A DNA stretch of 64,000 nucleotides from assembly GCF_002909235.1 (NCBI RefSeq), contig NZ_PHQQ01000020.1, forward strand, positions 49,515 to 113,514. Reading direction: 5' to 3'. Source of the DNA: Arenibacter catalasegens. Its GTDB lineage: Bacteria; Bacteroidota; Bacteroidia; Flavobacteriales; Flavobacteriaceae. The position numbers were made by a program, and so were the translations under genes. This document shows positions 18,779-27,765 of this stretch, one piece after another (position 1 is the stretch's first letter; each line of letters starts with the position of its first letter). The notes under the pieces are model-generated. The model had not been told where the DNA came from. It saw only the letters and a program-made list of their open reading frames with translations, and ran no database searches.

Positions 18779-20071
18779 TTGGAGGCATCTATTGTCATTA
18801 TCATTGTTATTTCATTACTGTTTTCCGCTTTTTTTTCGGGAATGGAAATTGCCTTTATTTCTGCGAATAAAATTCACATAGAAATAGAAAAAAAGCAAGA
18901 TGGATTTCTACCCAAAGTATTGGCGCGTCTTACTAAAAAACCGTCCAAGTTTATTGCTACCATGCTTATTGGGAATAATATAGCCTTGGTGGTTTACGGG
19001 CTTTTTATGGGGGAACTGCTGATGAATCTGTTTGCAGGTATCCAGGCTTCCCCTGGTGGCTTCTTAAGCCTGATGCTTACCGATTTTAGCTTGGTGACCC
19101 AAACGGTTATTTCTACCCTGATCATATTGTTGACCGCAGAGTTTTTGCCCAAAGTATTATTTCAGATTTACAGCAATACAATGTTAAGGTTGTTGGCAAT
19201 TCCGGCTTATCTTTTCTATGTATTGTTTTCTGTGATTTCGGATTTTATTATTTGGATTTCGGATATAATTCTTAAAGTTCTCTTTAAAACAGATGGTGAT
19301 GAGGTGCAATTGGCCTTTAGTAAAATAGAATTGGGAGATTATATTACCGAGCAGATGGAAGCAGTTGAAAGGGAGGATGTGGTGGATTCTGAGATACAAA
19401 TTTTCCAAAATGCGCTGGAGTTTTCAGGTGTTAAGGCAAGGGAGGTAATGGTGCCCAGAACTGAGATTGCAGCGGTAGAAATTCATGAAACCCCTAAACA
19501 TCTGGCAAAGCTTTTTACGGATACAGGGTATTCTAAAATTTTGGTATTTAAAGATACCATAGACAATATTATTGGATACGTACATTCCTATGAGCTTTTT
19601 AAAAAACCCAAGACTATAAAGACTATCCTGCTTCCGGTAGAATTTGTTCCGGAAACGATGCTCATAAATGACATACTTAATATTTTAACCAAAAAGAGGA
19701 AAAGTATTGCCGTTGTTTTAGACGAGTATGGTGGTACTTCTGGCGTTATGACGGTAGAGGATATAGTTGAGGTGCTTTTTGGAGACATAGAGGATGAACA
19801 CGATACCACTGACCTGTTTGAGGAGCAGATAAATCAAAATACTTTTAAGTTTTCGGGTAGATTGGAAGTGGATTATGTTAATGAACAATATAAATTGGAC
19901 TTGCCTGAAAGTGATGAATACGAAACTTTGGGTGGTTTGATCATTAATGAGACCGGGGAAATCCCAGAGAAAGATTCAGAAATTAAGATAGGTAATTTTC
20001 TTTTTGTGGTTTTAGAGGTTTCCAGTAATAAAATTGATATGGTGTCCTTGGTTGTGCTAGATAATGAATAG
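18779..20071 (+). CDS. CNNM/CorC-type membrane protein with CBS pair (hemolysin C family, GldE-like)
   Basis: A 430-residue protein: N-terminal DUF21 domain with four membrane segments (FSAFFSGMEIAFISANK is the family signature), two CBS domains (about 210-330; REVMVPRTEIAAVE and KSIAVVLDEYGGTSGVMTVE) and a C-terminal CorC_HlyC domain with a closing beta region. The family is linked to Mg/Co ion transport, and the flavobacterial gliding-associated GldE belongs to it; I cannot separate these roles from sequence alone. The start is TTG two bases after the previous stop; the next in-frame ATG would remove the first membrane helix. Confidence 0.85.
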   Translation: MEASIVIIIVISLLFSAFFSGMEIAFISANKIHIEIEKKQDGFLPKVLARLTKKPSKFIATMLIGNNIALVVYGLFMGELLMNLFAGIQASPGGFLSLMLTDFSLVTQTVISTLIILLTAEFLPKVLFQIYSNTMLRLLAIPAYLFYVLFSVISDFIIWISDIILKVLFKTDGDEVQLAFSKIELGDYITEQMEAVEREDVVDSEIQIFQNALEFSGVKAREVMVPRTEIAAVEIHETPKHLAKLFTDTGYSKILVFKDTIDNIIGYVHSYELFKKPKTIKTILLPVEFVPETMLINDILNILTKKRKSIAVVLDEYGGTSGVMTVEDIVEVLFGDIEDEHDTTDLFEEQINQNTFKFSGRLEVDYVNEQYKLDLPESDEYETLGGLIINETGEIPEKDSEIKIGNFLFVVLEVSSNKIDMVSLVVLDNE

Positions 20072-20176
20072 GCATTTTAGGTATATTTATTGATATTTTT
20101 TAGTTTTTATTATTTCAAAAGAAAGTAGTAATTTCGCCTCCCGATAGTAACAGGATAAATTTAAACAGTTTACATA

Positions 20177-22294
20177 ATGGCAATTTTAGAGAATATAAGG
20201 AAACGAACTACCGTTTTAATTTTAATCATTGGTTTGGCTTTGTTTGCATTCGTAATTTCAGGAGTGTTCAGCAGCAATGAATTGGGTGGTGGAAAGGTTG
20301 GTTCTTCCGTGGCAGAGATTAATGGGGATGAAATTTCCATAGATCAATTTAGAAGGAATGTGGAGGCTTATTCTAGAATGGCTGGTCCTACCGCCTCTTC
20401 TATGCAATTGGTAAATCAGGTTTGGGATAGGGAAGTCCGGAATACGATCCTGAATCAGCAGTTTGAGGATTTGGGGATAGAAATAGAACAAGATCAAATA
20501 ATAAACTACATAAAAACGATTCCTTCTTATGTTCAAAACCCAGAATTTCACAATGCAAGTGGTGTTTTTGATGATAATAAGTTTAGGGAGGCTGTGGCCG
20601 ATTGGAAGGCAAACAACCCTAGCCGATATGCGCTATGGCTTCAGGATGAGCAAGCTATTATTCAAAATGCAAAGGAACAAACCTATTTTAACCTTATAAG
20701 GGCAGGTGTAGGTTCTACCTTGAAAGAGGGGGAATTGGATTATAAATTAGCCAATGACAAAGTCGACATTAAATATGTTCGGTTGCCTTTTTCTTCAGTC
20801 TCAGATTCTACTATAGCTGTTTCGAAGAAAGAAATTGAGACCTATATAAATAATCATAAAAAGGATTACAAGCAAGATAGGTCAAGGGATATTCAATTTG
20901 TTTATTTCGAAGAAAAGGCCTCTTTGAAAGATGAGAACGCCGTAAAGGAAGAAATTGCAAATCTTTTACAGGACCGTGTTGAGTACAATGCTCAAAAGGA
21001 TGTTAATGACACCCTAAAGGGTTTTAGTCATACCAATGATATGACAGCCTTTTTAGATAGAAATTCAGATATAAAATTCGACACCATTTTTAAGGCGAAA
21101 AAAGACTTGCCCGTGAAATTTGCAGATACCCTTATGACTTTGGGAAAAGGAAGTATGTTCGGACCATATCGTGATGGAGATTTCTTTAAGGTTTCCAAAC
21201 TGATGGATAGAAAAGTAAATGGTGCCGTAAAATCCAGTCATATATTAATTTCTTATGTAGGTGCCCAACGTGCCAATCCAGAAGTTACCCTAACCAAGGA
21301 GGAAGCTGAGAAAAAAGCCAAGGAATTGTTGGTCGAGGCAAAACAAAAAGCGACAGTTTTTGCTGAATTGGCCAGAGATAATTCAGACGGGCCTTCGGCG
21401 CCTAAAGGTGGTGACCTTGGATATAATCAAGAAGGGGTAATGGTAGCGCCTTTTAACGATTTTACATTTAATAATCCAGTAGGGGCCATAGGTTTGGTTG
21501 AGACAGATTTTGGATTCCATATTGTTAAGATAGATGACAAGCAGGATATTGTTCAATTGGCCACATTGGCGAGAGAAATAGAGCCTTCTGAAGAAACTAT
21601 CAATACTTTATTTACAGAGGCTACCAAGTTTGAAATGGAAACTACGACAGATAAAGACTTTACGTCATCTGCCAAGGAAAATAATTTTGTGGTAAGACCG
21701 GTTAACAAGGTTAAGGAGATGGATGAAAATCTTCCTGGACTTTCTGCTCAACGCGCTATTGTTCAGTGGGCTTTTAAGGAAGAAACTAAATTGGGTGAGG
21801 TTAAAAGGTTTAACATAAACAATGGCTATGCAGTAGTGCAATTAACTGCTAAATATGCTGAAGGACTTATGACTGCTGAAGATGCATCGGCTATAGCGCT
21901 TCCAAAAATAAGGAAGGAAAGAAAAGCGACTAAGATCATAGAGGCCAATAAAGGCAAATCTATGGATGATTTTGCCAAGGATAATAATGTTATAGCCTCT
22001 ACGGCTTCTGCATTGACCATGAAATCTCCTATCATCCCAGGTGCTGGGTCGGAAGCCTTTGTTGTTGGTACAGCATTTGCCATGGAGCAGGGAGCTACAT
22101 CAGAGTTGATCGCAGGTGAGAGCGGGGTGTATATGGTAACCGTAACCAAAAAAGAAGACGCTCCAAAACTGGATAACTATAGTACTTATGCCAATAGTCT
22201 ACAGGCTTCAGCTGCAGGTCAGGTAAACTTCTCTGTATACAATGCATTAAAAGAGGCTTCTACTATAGAGGACAAAAGAGCAACATTTTATTAG
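20177..22294 (+). CDS. Membrane-anchored peptidyl-prolyl isomerase (PpiD/SurA-like foldase)
   Basis: A 705-residue periplasmic foldase anchored by one N-terminal helix (about 11-30). It has a SurA_N-like chaperone region (about 35-190) and a parvulin-type PPIase domain at about 350-455 (SSHILISYVG, ARDNSDGPSAPKGGDLGY, FGFHIVKI), followed by a long C-terminal chaperone part. It helps newly exported envelope proteins fold. A TAATTTCG box (7 of 8 matches to TAnnTTTG) lies upstream, so it may have its own promoter in addition to read-through from the preceding genes. A strong terminator follows. Confidence 0.88.
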   Translation: MAILENIRKRTTVLILIIGLALFAFVISGVFSSNELGGGKVGSSVAEINGDEISIDQFRRNVEAYSRMAGPTASSMQLVNQVWDREVRNTILNQQFEDLGIEIEQDQIINYIKTIPSYVQNPEFHNASGVFDDNKFREAVADWKANNPSRYALWLQDEQAIIQNAKEQTYFNLIRAGVGSTLKEGELDYKLANDKVDIKYVRLPFSSVSDSTIAVSKKEIETYINNHKKDYKQDRSRDIQFVYFEEKASLKDENAVKEEIANLLQDRVEYNAQKDVNDTLKGFSHTNDMTAFLDRNSDIKFDTIFKAKKDLPVKFADTLMTLGKGSMFGPYRDGDFFKVSKLMDRKVNGAVKSSHILISYVGAQRANPEVTLTKEEAEKKAKELLVEAKQKATVFAELARDNSDGPSAPKGGDLGYNQEGVMVAPFNDFTFNNPVGAIGLVETDFGFHIVKIDDKQDIVQLATLAREIEPSEETINTLFTEATKFEMETTTDKDFTSSAKENNFVVRPVNKVKEMDENLPGLSAQRAIVQWAFKEETKLGEVKRFNINNGYAVVQLTAKYAEGLMTAEDASAIALPKIRKERKATKIIEANKGKSMDDFAKDNNVIASTASALTMKSPIIPGAGSEAFVVGTAFAMEQGATSELIAGESGVYMVTVTKKEDAPKLDNYSTYANSLQASAAGQVNFSVYNALKEASTIEDKRATFY

Positions 22295-22311
22295 TAGCAT
22301 ATAAGTTCACT

Positions 22312-22351
22312 AAAACAATAGAACCTCCCAATCGGGAGGTTTTATTGTTTT
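22312..22351 (+). terminator. Strong Rho-independent terminator after the PpiD-like gene
   Basis: An 18-bp stem with one G-U pair (22312-22329 with 22334-22351) and a four-base loop AATC; its core is CCTCCC/GGGAGG and it ends in T-rich sequence. It closes the coaX-to-PpiD run. The A-rich left arm means it could also act on the minus strand. Confidence 0.88.
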
Positions 22352-22501
22352 AGGCAAAATTGTTTCTAATTGGTGGAGGCAATCATAGTCCAAAGAGTAA
22401 TCAATCTCAAAAGTTGTGTGTGAATTAGTAAAATATATAATAAACAATCCCAGAGTTCGTGTTCTGTTCATTTTTTGTATCGCCCAAAAAACGAACCAAA
22501 A

Positions 22502-22519
22502 TCCCGATAACTATCGGGA
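22502..22519. repeat. Palindrome TCCCGATA-AC-TATCGGGA
   Basis: A perfect 8-bp inverted repeat around a two-base centre. Near-identical CCCGATAnnTATCGGG palindromes are, to my knowledge, common between genes in Flavobacteriia, so this is probably one copy of a dispersed element. Confidence 0.7.
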
Positions 22520-22532
22520 GTAGGCTGATTTT

Positions 22533-22657
22533 AAATTTCTTTAAATCCACGTGCTTTTCACAGCCGCACCGTCCAGGCCGCTTTCACTTGGGTGAACATG
22601 GGCTAATGGACGGCTTCCATTGCCCAATGTGAAAACCACTTGATTTAAGACGAAATT
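22533..22657. repeat. Nested inverted-repeat element of about 125 bases
   Basis: Three inverted pairs are nested around one centre: outer TTTTCACA/TGTGAAAA with a partly matching CTTTAAATC/GATTTAAG extension (22533-22562 with 22628-22657), middle CCGTCCA/TGGACGG (22569-22575 with 22607-22613), and inner TTCAC/GTGAA (22583-22596). The arrangement predicts a long, branched hairpin in RNA or single-stranded DNA. It may be a mobile palindromic element or a structured RNA; no protein reading frame explains it. Confidence 0.6.
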
Positions 22658-22780
22658 GAAAATAGGCCGTTCCTTTGTTCCTTCAACCTACTTAGTTCAG
22701 ATAAATCATTGACCATTTTTAAATACCCTTGTACGTTGCCTCCAAAGTTTGTTGTTGGGTCTATCTTCTTCCGTAGTGGA

Positions 22781-22837
22781 GATGCCATGGCCGTAAAGAA
22801 TTATTGAAGCCTTGGATATAATTTAGGCCATGGCATC
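22781..22837. repeat. 12-bp perfect inverted repeat GATGCCATGGCC / GGCCATGGCATC
   Basis: The arms lie at 22781-22792 and 22826-22837 with a 33-base loop. A second palindrome (TAAAATCC-CT-GGATTTTA, 22844-22861) follows within seven bases. On the minus strand the left arm contains the ATG of the small 47-codon frame, so the repeat could also mark a boundary of a small element. Confidence 0.65.
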
Positions 22838-22931
22838 GGTCCATAAAATCCCTGGATTTTAAGGGCCACCTAGTGAAGAAGGGTCTTTTCTTTTGTTTCG
22901 TTTTATTCATTGCCTGTTTATTTTGGAATAA

Positions 22932-23021
22932 GGTATTCATGAACCTCCTGTGTCGGTTTCATTGGAAAGCAAAGAAAATGAAAGAATATGGTATTCATAA
23001 ATCTCCTTCGCCGGTTTCATT
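22932..23021. repeat. Imperfect direct repeat of 32 bases
   Basis: Copies at 22932-22963 and 22990-23021 match at 27 of 32 positions and share GGTATTCAT...CTCCT...CGGTTTCATT. The spacing start to start is 58 bases. Only two copies are present, so it is not an array. Confidence 0.6.
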
Positions 23022-23138
23022 ATACATAAGCTGGTTCAATATTTTTTCCAAAGAAAACCATCAATTCTTCCTTTACAGATAAATAGCAGTTTTTGTATAA
23101 ACACAACAATCGGTCATGATCCCCAAAGAGGGTAATGG

Positions 23139-24062
23139 TTACTTTACCATTTTCGAATAAGGGATAATAATTGGGTACCCTTGTTCCTTAAAGTAATCAG
23201 GAGTGGTTTTATTTCCAGTGGCTAGAATAAAATCGCCTCCCCAAGCCCCTAGACTCTTTATGGCACCCTTATAATCCGGAAATAATCGTTCCTTAACCGT
23301 AGGCTCTTCTAGGATTTCACTTAGAATGGCTTCGTGTTTTTTAATCAGCTTTTCAAATTGGGGCAAGCGTGTACAGGTCAATACTCGTTGGGTAATACTA
23401 CTAATTTGAGATATTGTGGAGAAAGTATTGAAATCTTTTTTGCGATAATGGGCAATGCCATCCCTACTGTTTTGTTTTTGATTTAGATACACAAAGTACA
23501 GATCGTTTTTAAAGGTTGGATAAAAGGCAATCGGTAATGCAATTGGTATAGAGTTTTTAAGCTGGTAGGTAATTGGACCGTTGTGTTGTGCACAGGCAAT
23601 GTCATACCCACTTCCTGAAAAGGCATTCCATAACAGTTTGTAGGCATCGATATTCGCCCACTGGGCAATATTGTTGATCAGTGTAGAGGAAGACCCTAAG
23701 CCCCATTCCCTAGGGAAGTTTAGTGCTGTGGTTATTTCTAAACCTTGATTTGCTGCAATAAAATTTGGATTCAATTTTTTGGCCTCTAGAAGTATTTTCA
23801 CAAGCCTTTCCGAAATAGATTTTGTTTCGGCAGTTAAAGTGTTGTTGGAAACTTCGGTAAGTTTGTCCAGTTCATAAACACCTTTGAACCAGGTCTTTCC
23901 TTTTTCATCCAAACTATTCCAAGTAAGTAAATTATCCGCTGTCCCTTTTATGGACAAAGATTGCCCGTATAAAGTAGGTACGGCCAAGCATAGGGCGCCA
24001 TCCAGTACTAGATACTCGCCAGTGATCAAGAGTTTTCCGTTGCTATAATATTGTTTTGTCAT
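23139..24062 (-). CDS. GHMP-family kinase, probable mevalonate-pathway kinase
   Basis: A 307-residue kinase of the GHMP fold: N-terminal SNGKLLITGEYLVLDGALCLAVP, ATP-binding motif GLGSSSTL (121-128), and SGSGYDIACAQHNGP in place of the usual acidic mid-region motif. Its partner, transcribed just before it with a 4-base ATGA overlap, is HMG-CoA reductase, so phosphorylation of mevalonate or phosphomevalonate for isoprenoid synthesis is the likely role. Which of the two substrates it uses is not decided by sequence inspection. Confidence 0.8.
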   Translation of the reverse strand: MTKQYYSNGKLLITGEYLVLDGALCLAVPTLYGQSLSIKGTADNLLTWNSLDEKGKTWFKGVYELDKLTEVSNNTLTAETKSISERLVKILLEAKKLNPNFIAANQGLEITTALNFPREWGLGSSSTLINNIAQWANIDAYKLLWNAFSGSGYDIACAQHNGPITYQLKNSIPIALPIAFYPTFKNDLYFVYLNQKQNSRDGIAHYRKKDFNTFSTISQISSITQRVLTCTRLPQFEKLIKKHEAILSEILEEPTVKERLFPDYKGAIKSLGAWGGDFILATGNKTTPDYFKEQGYPIIIPYSKMVK

Positions 24063-25381
24063 TTCTTGTCTCTCAATTCTTCGAAGGCGACTACTACTGC
24101 GCTATGTGAGGCGGTATTTTTTTTGAAATAATCTACCAAACTTAATTTTTCCGATTCTGTAGCACCCAATTGGTTTAAAATATTAAATAGGTGCATTTTC
24201 ATATGACCTTGTTGGATGCCCGTGGTAACTAACGAACGAATGGCACCAAAATTTTGTGCCAATCCAGCAACGGCAACAATTTGCATTAATTCTTTCGCAT
24301 TGGGATTTTGTAATATTTCCAAGGCTAGTTTTACCAAGGGATGTAAGGTTGTTAAACCGCCAACTGTTCCTAATGCCAACGGAATCTCTAACCAAAATTT
24401 AAATACCCCATTTTCTATACTGGCATGTGTAAGGCTTGTGTATTTTCCGTCTTTGGCTGCATAGGCATGTGCTCCTGCCTCAATGGCTCTGAAATCATTC
24501 CCAGTAGCTAAGACAACGGCATCTATTCCATTCATGATTCCCTTGTTATGTGTAACCGCCCTATAGGGTTCCACTTTCGCTATATTTACGGCACGTACCA
24601 TCTTTTTGGCAAATTCCTCCGCCGTTATACTTTGGTGGGCCTTCAATTCGGATACGGGGCAACTTACCTCGGCCTTAACTACACAATTGGGAATGTAATT
24701 GGAGAGAATACTCATGACGATTTCAATATCTTTCTCCTTGTCTGTAAACGCGGCGTAACCCTGTGCCTCTTCTTTAAGGGATTGTGCGAACCCCTCTAAA
24801 CAAGAGTTTATGAAATTGGCTCCCATGGCATCCATTGTTTCAAAAGTACAATGCAATTGAAAATAGTCATCCAATTGAGAAGTTTTATCCCTTAATTCGA
24901 TGTTCTTGATACCGCCCCCGCGCTTCTCCATATTTTTGACAATGGGGGCCACACCTGCTATTAATTTTGGCTTTACAAGCTTAAAAAAATGGCTTAGTTT
25001 ATCCGCATCGCCCTTGTAGATGAAATGGACCTGTCCAACTTTTTCCGTGCCTAAAACAGTAGTCTTAAAACCACCGCGTGTTTGCCAAAATTTTGCAGCT
25101 TTGCTTGCCGCGGCTACAACTGAACTTTCTTCAATGGCCATTGGGATAGCATAAAGTTTGTTGTTAATTAAAAAATTGGGAGCAATACCTAAAGGCAAAT
25201 AGAAGTTGGTGACAGTGTTTTCGATAAATTCATCGTGCAAATTTTGTAATTCGGGATTGTTGTGCCAATATTGCTTTAGAATGGCTACGGTTTCCTCACT
25301 ATTGGTGGTATAATTCTGGGCAATCCAATTAATTTTCCCTTCTTTCGTCAATTTGGAAAATCCTTCTATAGGTGTGGTCAT
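24059..25381 (-). CDS. mvaA: Hydroxymethylglutaryl-CoA reductase, class II type
   Basis: A 440-residue soluble enzyme that reduces HMG-CoA to mevalonate (or runs in reverse in degradative relatives). Visible landmarks: ETMDAMGANFINSCLEG (about 180-196), AVTHNKGIMNGIDAV with the catalytic lysine, TGNDFRAIEAGAHAYA, LGTVGG and the C-terminal histidine in TASHSAVV. Lack of membrane helices and the overall length fit the bacterial class II enzyme. Here, with a GHMP kinase behind it, a biosynthetic mevalonate route is likely. The start ATG lies about 20 bases after a perfect TATCTTTG promoter box. Confidence 0.92.
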   Translation of the reverse strand: MTTPIEGFSKLTKEGKINWIAQNYTTNSEETVAILKQYWHNNPELQNLHDEFIENTVTNFYLPLGIAPNFLINNKLYAIPMAIEESSVVAAASKAAKFWQTRGGFKTTVLGTEKVGQVHFIYKGDADKLSHFFKLVKPKLIAGVAPIVKNMEKRGGGIKNIELRDKTSQLDDYFQLHCTFETMDAMGANFINSCLEGFAQSLKEEAQGYAAFTDKEKDIEIVMSILSNYIPNCVVKAEVSCPVSELKAHQSITAEEFAKKMVRAVNIAKVEPYRAVTHNKGIMNGIDAVVLATGNDFRAIEAGAHAYAAKDGKYTSLTHASIENGVFKFWLEIPLALGTVGGLTTLHPLVKLALEILQNPNAKELMQIVAVAGLAQNFGAIRSLVTTGIQQGHMKMHLFNILNQLGATESEKLSLVDYFKKNTASHSAVVVAFEELRDKK

Positions 25382-25402
25382 TTAGTGCTTAATTTCTTGG
25401 GA

Positions 25403-25410
25403 CAAAGATA
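25403..25410 (-). promoter_or_regulatory. TAnnTTTG promoter box of the mevalonate operon
   Basis: TATCTTTG on the minus strand matches the Bacteroidota -7 consensus TAnnTTTG exactly and ends 21 bases before the ATG of HMG-CoA reductase. No clear -33 TTTG is seen at the expected distance. Confidence 0.5.
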
Positions 25411-25599
25411 GTAATAAGGCGCCAAAACTACGGAAACCTTAAATCAGGTTTAAAAGACATAAAAATTGTTATTTTTTAACTATAAAGCACCTGTTTTTGT
25501 TATTTTTTTAGTAATCTTGGAGATTTGAATCAATCATAGAAAATACATAAATTTTCAGATACATTTTAATAATAATAGATTTATTAAACCTTTGTTTTT

Positions 25600-27756
25600 G
25601 TGAGAAAGTCCCCCCTACTACTGTTTTTACTATTTTTTTTATGCCATTTTTCAACTCTTCTTGCCCAAAATAAAGAGATTACCTTGGAAGAAATTTATCA
25701 AGGTACCTTTGTGGTTGAGGGTTTGAATAAGTTGCAGTCCATGAAAAATGGAAAACAATATACTATTTTGAGTGTTGACAGGGGACACAGCGTCTCTTCC
25801 ATTGAAACATATGATTACAAAACTCAAAAAAAGCTGGAAACTATTGTTTCTTCCTCAAATTCGATACCGTATTTTACGTCCTATGAATTTAGTGAGGATG
25901 AATCCAAAATATTATTGGCTACCGGAATTGAGCCTATTTTTAGGCGTTCTACCTTAGGGATTTTCTTTGTATATGACCTTAAATCAAAAACAATCTCGAA
26001 GATTTCAAATTCTAAAATTCAGGAACCCTTGTTATCACCGGATAATAGTAAAGTAGCTTATGTTAAGGATAATAATATTTTTGTTTTGGATTTAGTAACC
26101 AACTTTACCAGGCAAGTAACCTATGATGGGGAAAGGAATAAGATAATCAATGGGATAACGGACTGGGTCTATGAAGAGGAATTTACCTTTGTAAGAGCTT
26201 TCGAGTGGAATTCGGATGGTTCTAAATTGGCTTTTATACGTTTTGATGAAACTAAAGTTCCAGAGTTTTCCATGGACGTATACGGTTCCAATCTGTACCA
26301 AACCCAAACTGTTTTCAAATATCCTAAGGCCGGAGAGAATAATTCAGAGGTCTCCCTGCAGATTGTGGTTATTAGCACCAACGAGATATCAGAGGTGAAT
26401 TTAAACGACCCATACTATATTCCTAGAATTAAATGGATGCTCCATCCTAATTATCTTAGTGTTCAGACTTTGAACAGGCACCAGAACAAATTGAATTTAT
26501 TAGAGGTAAACGCTACTGATCATAGCAGCCGAATTTTATTGGAAGAGACGGATGATGCCTATGTGAATGTAACCGATAATCTTACTTTTTTAGCGGATGA
26601 TAGCTTTATTTGGACCAGTGAGAAAGATGGATTTAATCATATTTATCTGTATAATTCGGATGGGAAATTAATGAAACAAGTGACCAATGGTCCTTGGGAG
26701 ATAACTAGATATTACGGTTACGACCAAGAGGAAGACTTTATTTATTATCAATCTACAGAAAACGGATCCATAAATCGGGATGTTTACGCGGTACGGAGCA
26801 ATGGGAAGAATAAAAAAAGACTAACAGTTAAAGAGGGGAAGAATGCTGCCGATTTTAGTGCCGATTTCATAAATACCTTTTCCAGTGCAACTACTCCTCC
26901 GGAGTACACCCTACATAATTCTTTGAATGGAAAAAAAGTTAAGGACATTTTTAATAACCGGGAACTATTGTCTAAATTGGGCGATTATGCGATAAGGCCT
27001 AAGGAATTTTCTACTATCGCCGTTAATGGTAATGAATTAAATATGTGGATGATAAAGCCACAAGATTTTGATGCAACTAAAAAATATCCCCTCTTTATGA
27101 CCCAATACAGTGGTCCAGGTTCTCAACGCGTATCCAACTCCTGGATGGGCACCAACGATTATTGGTTTCAAATATTGGCCAATGAAGGTTATATTGTTGC
27201 TTGTGTTGATGGTAGGGGAACAGGATATAAGGGGGCCGACTTTAAAAAAGTGACCTATAAGGAATTGGGCAAATATGAAGTTGAGGACCAGATAGCCGCT
27301 GCCAAAAAATTAAGTGAATTACCATTTGTAGACGCAACAAGGACAGGAATATGGGGTTGGAGTTATGGGGGGTTTATGTCTACCAATTGTTTGTTAAAGG
27401 GGAGTGACACCTTTGAGACGGGCATTGCGGTGGCACCGGTGACCTCATGGCGATTTTATGACTCCATTTATACGGAACGTTTTATGCGTACTCCTCAGGA
27501 AAACCCCAGTGGTTACGATGAAAACTCCCCATTTAATTATCCAGAACTTTTAAAGGGAAACTATTTATTGGTTCACGGCTCTGCCGATGATAACGTGCAC
27601 GTACAAAATACTATGCGGATGGTAGAAGCTTTGGTACAGGCCAATAAGCAATTCGACTGGGCAATTTATCCCGATAAAAAACATAGTATCCAAGGTGGGA
27701 ATACCCGAATTCACCTGTATACCAAAATGACCAATTTTATAAAAGAACATCTATAA
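25600..27756 (+). CDS. Dipeptidyl peptidase IV-type S9 serine peptidase
   Basis: A 718-residue exported protease: signal peptide of about 22 residues (ends LLAQ), DPP IV N-terminal beta-propeller (about 80-460), and C-terminal alpha/beta-hydrolase domain. The catalytic triad is S588 in GWSYGGF, D664 in HGSADDNVHV and H695 in DKKHSI; DWVYEEEF contains the paired glutamates that bind the free N-terminus in DPP IV. It should cut X-Pro or X-Ala dipeptides from peptides in the periplasm. Two dipeptide/oligopeptide transporters follow immediately, which fits salvage of the products. The start is GTG at 25600. Confidence 0.93.
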   Translation: MRKSPLLLFLLFFLCHFSTLLAQNKEITLEEIYQGTFVVEGLNKLQSMKNGKQYTILSVDRGHSVSSIETYDYKTQKKLETIVSSSNSIPYFTSYEFSEDESKILLATGIEPIFRRSTLGIFFVYDLKSKTISKISNSKIQEPLLSPDNSKVAYVKDNNIFVLDLVTNFTRQVTYDGERNKIINGITDWVYEEEFTFVRAFEWNSDGSKLAFIRFDETKVPEFSMDVYGSNLYQTQTVFKYPKAGENNSEVSLQIVVISTNEISEVNLNDPYYIPRIKWMLHPNYLSVQTLNRHQNKLNLLEVNATDHSSRILLEETDDAYVNVTDNLTFLADDSFIWTSEKDGFNHIYLYNSDGKLMKQVTNGPWEITRYYGYDQEEDFIYYQSTENGSINRDVYAVRSNGKNKKRLTVKEGKNAADFSADFINTFSSATTPPEYTLHNSLNGKKVKDIFNNRELLSKLGDYAIRPKEFSTIAVNGNELNMWMIKPQDFDATKKYPLFMTQYSGPGSQRVSNSWMGTNDYWFQILANEGYIVACVDGRGTGYKGADFKKVTYKELGKYEVEDQIAAAKKLSELPFVDATRTGIWGWSYGGFMSTNCLLKGSDTFETGIAVAPVTSWRFYDSIYTERFMRTPQENPSGYDENSPFNYPELLKGNYLLVHGSADDNVHVQNTMRMVEALVQANKQFDWAIYPDKKHSIQGGNTRIHLYTKMTNFIKEHL

Positions 27757-27765
27757 ATTATACTT

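Larger units (their letters stand above)
22352..23138. other. Gene-free, repeat-rich interval of about 790 bases
   Basis: No convincing gene. The stretch holds several inverted repeats and one imperfect direct repeat (listed separately). A 47-codon minus-strand reading frame (22645-22788, beginning MASPLRKKID) and a 69-codon plus-strand frame from a GTG at 22873 exist, but neither has clear support. The interval looks like a mosaic of palindromic or mobile-element remnants between two housekeeping operons. Confidence 0.6.

Noticed and set aside
22932..23021. 32-base direct repeat considered as a two-unit CRISPR remnant
   Set aside because: Only two imperfect copies (27 of 32 matches), no conserved hairpin in the unit and no cas genes; degenerate duplication is simpler.
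22873..23082. 69-codon frame with a signal-peptide-like start
   Set aside because: It starts at GTG, runs through the imperfect direct repeat, and has no recognisable domain or conserved context.
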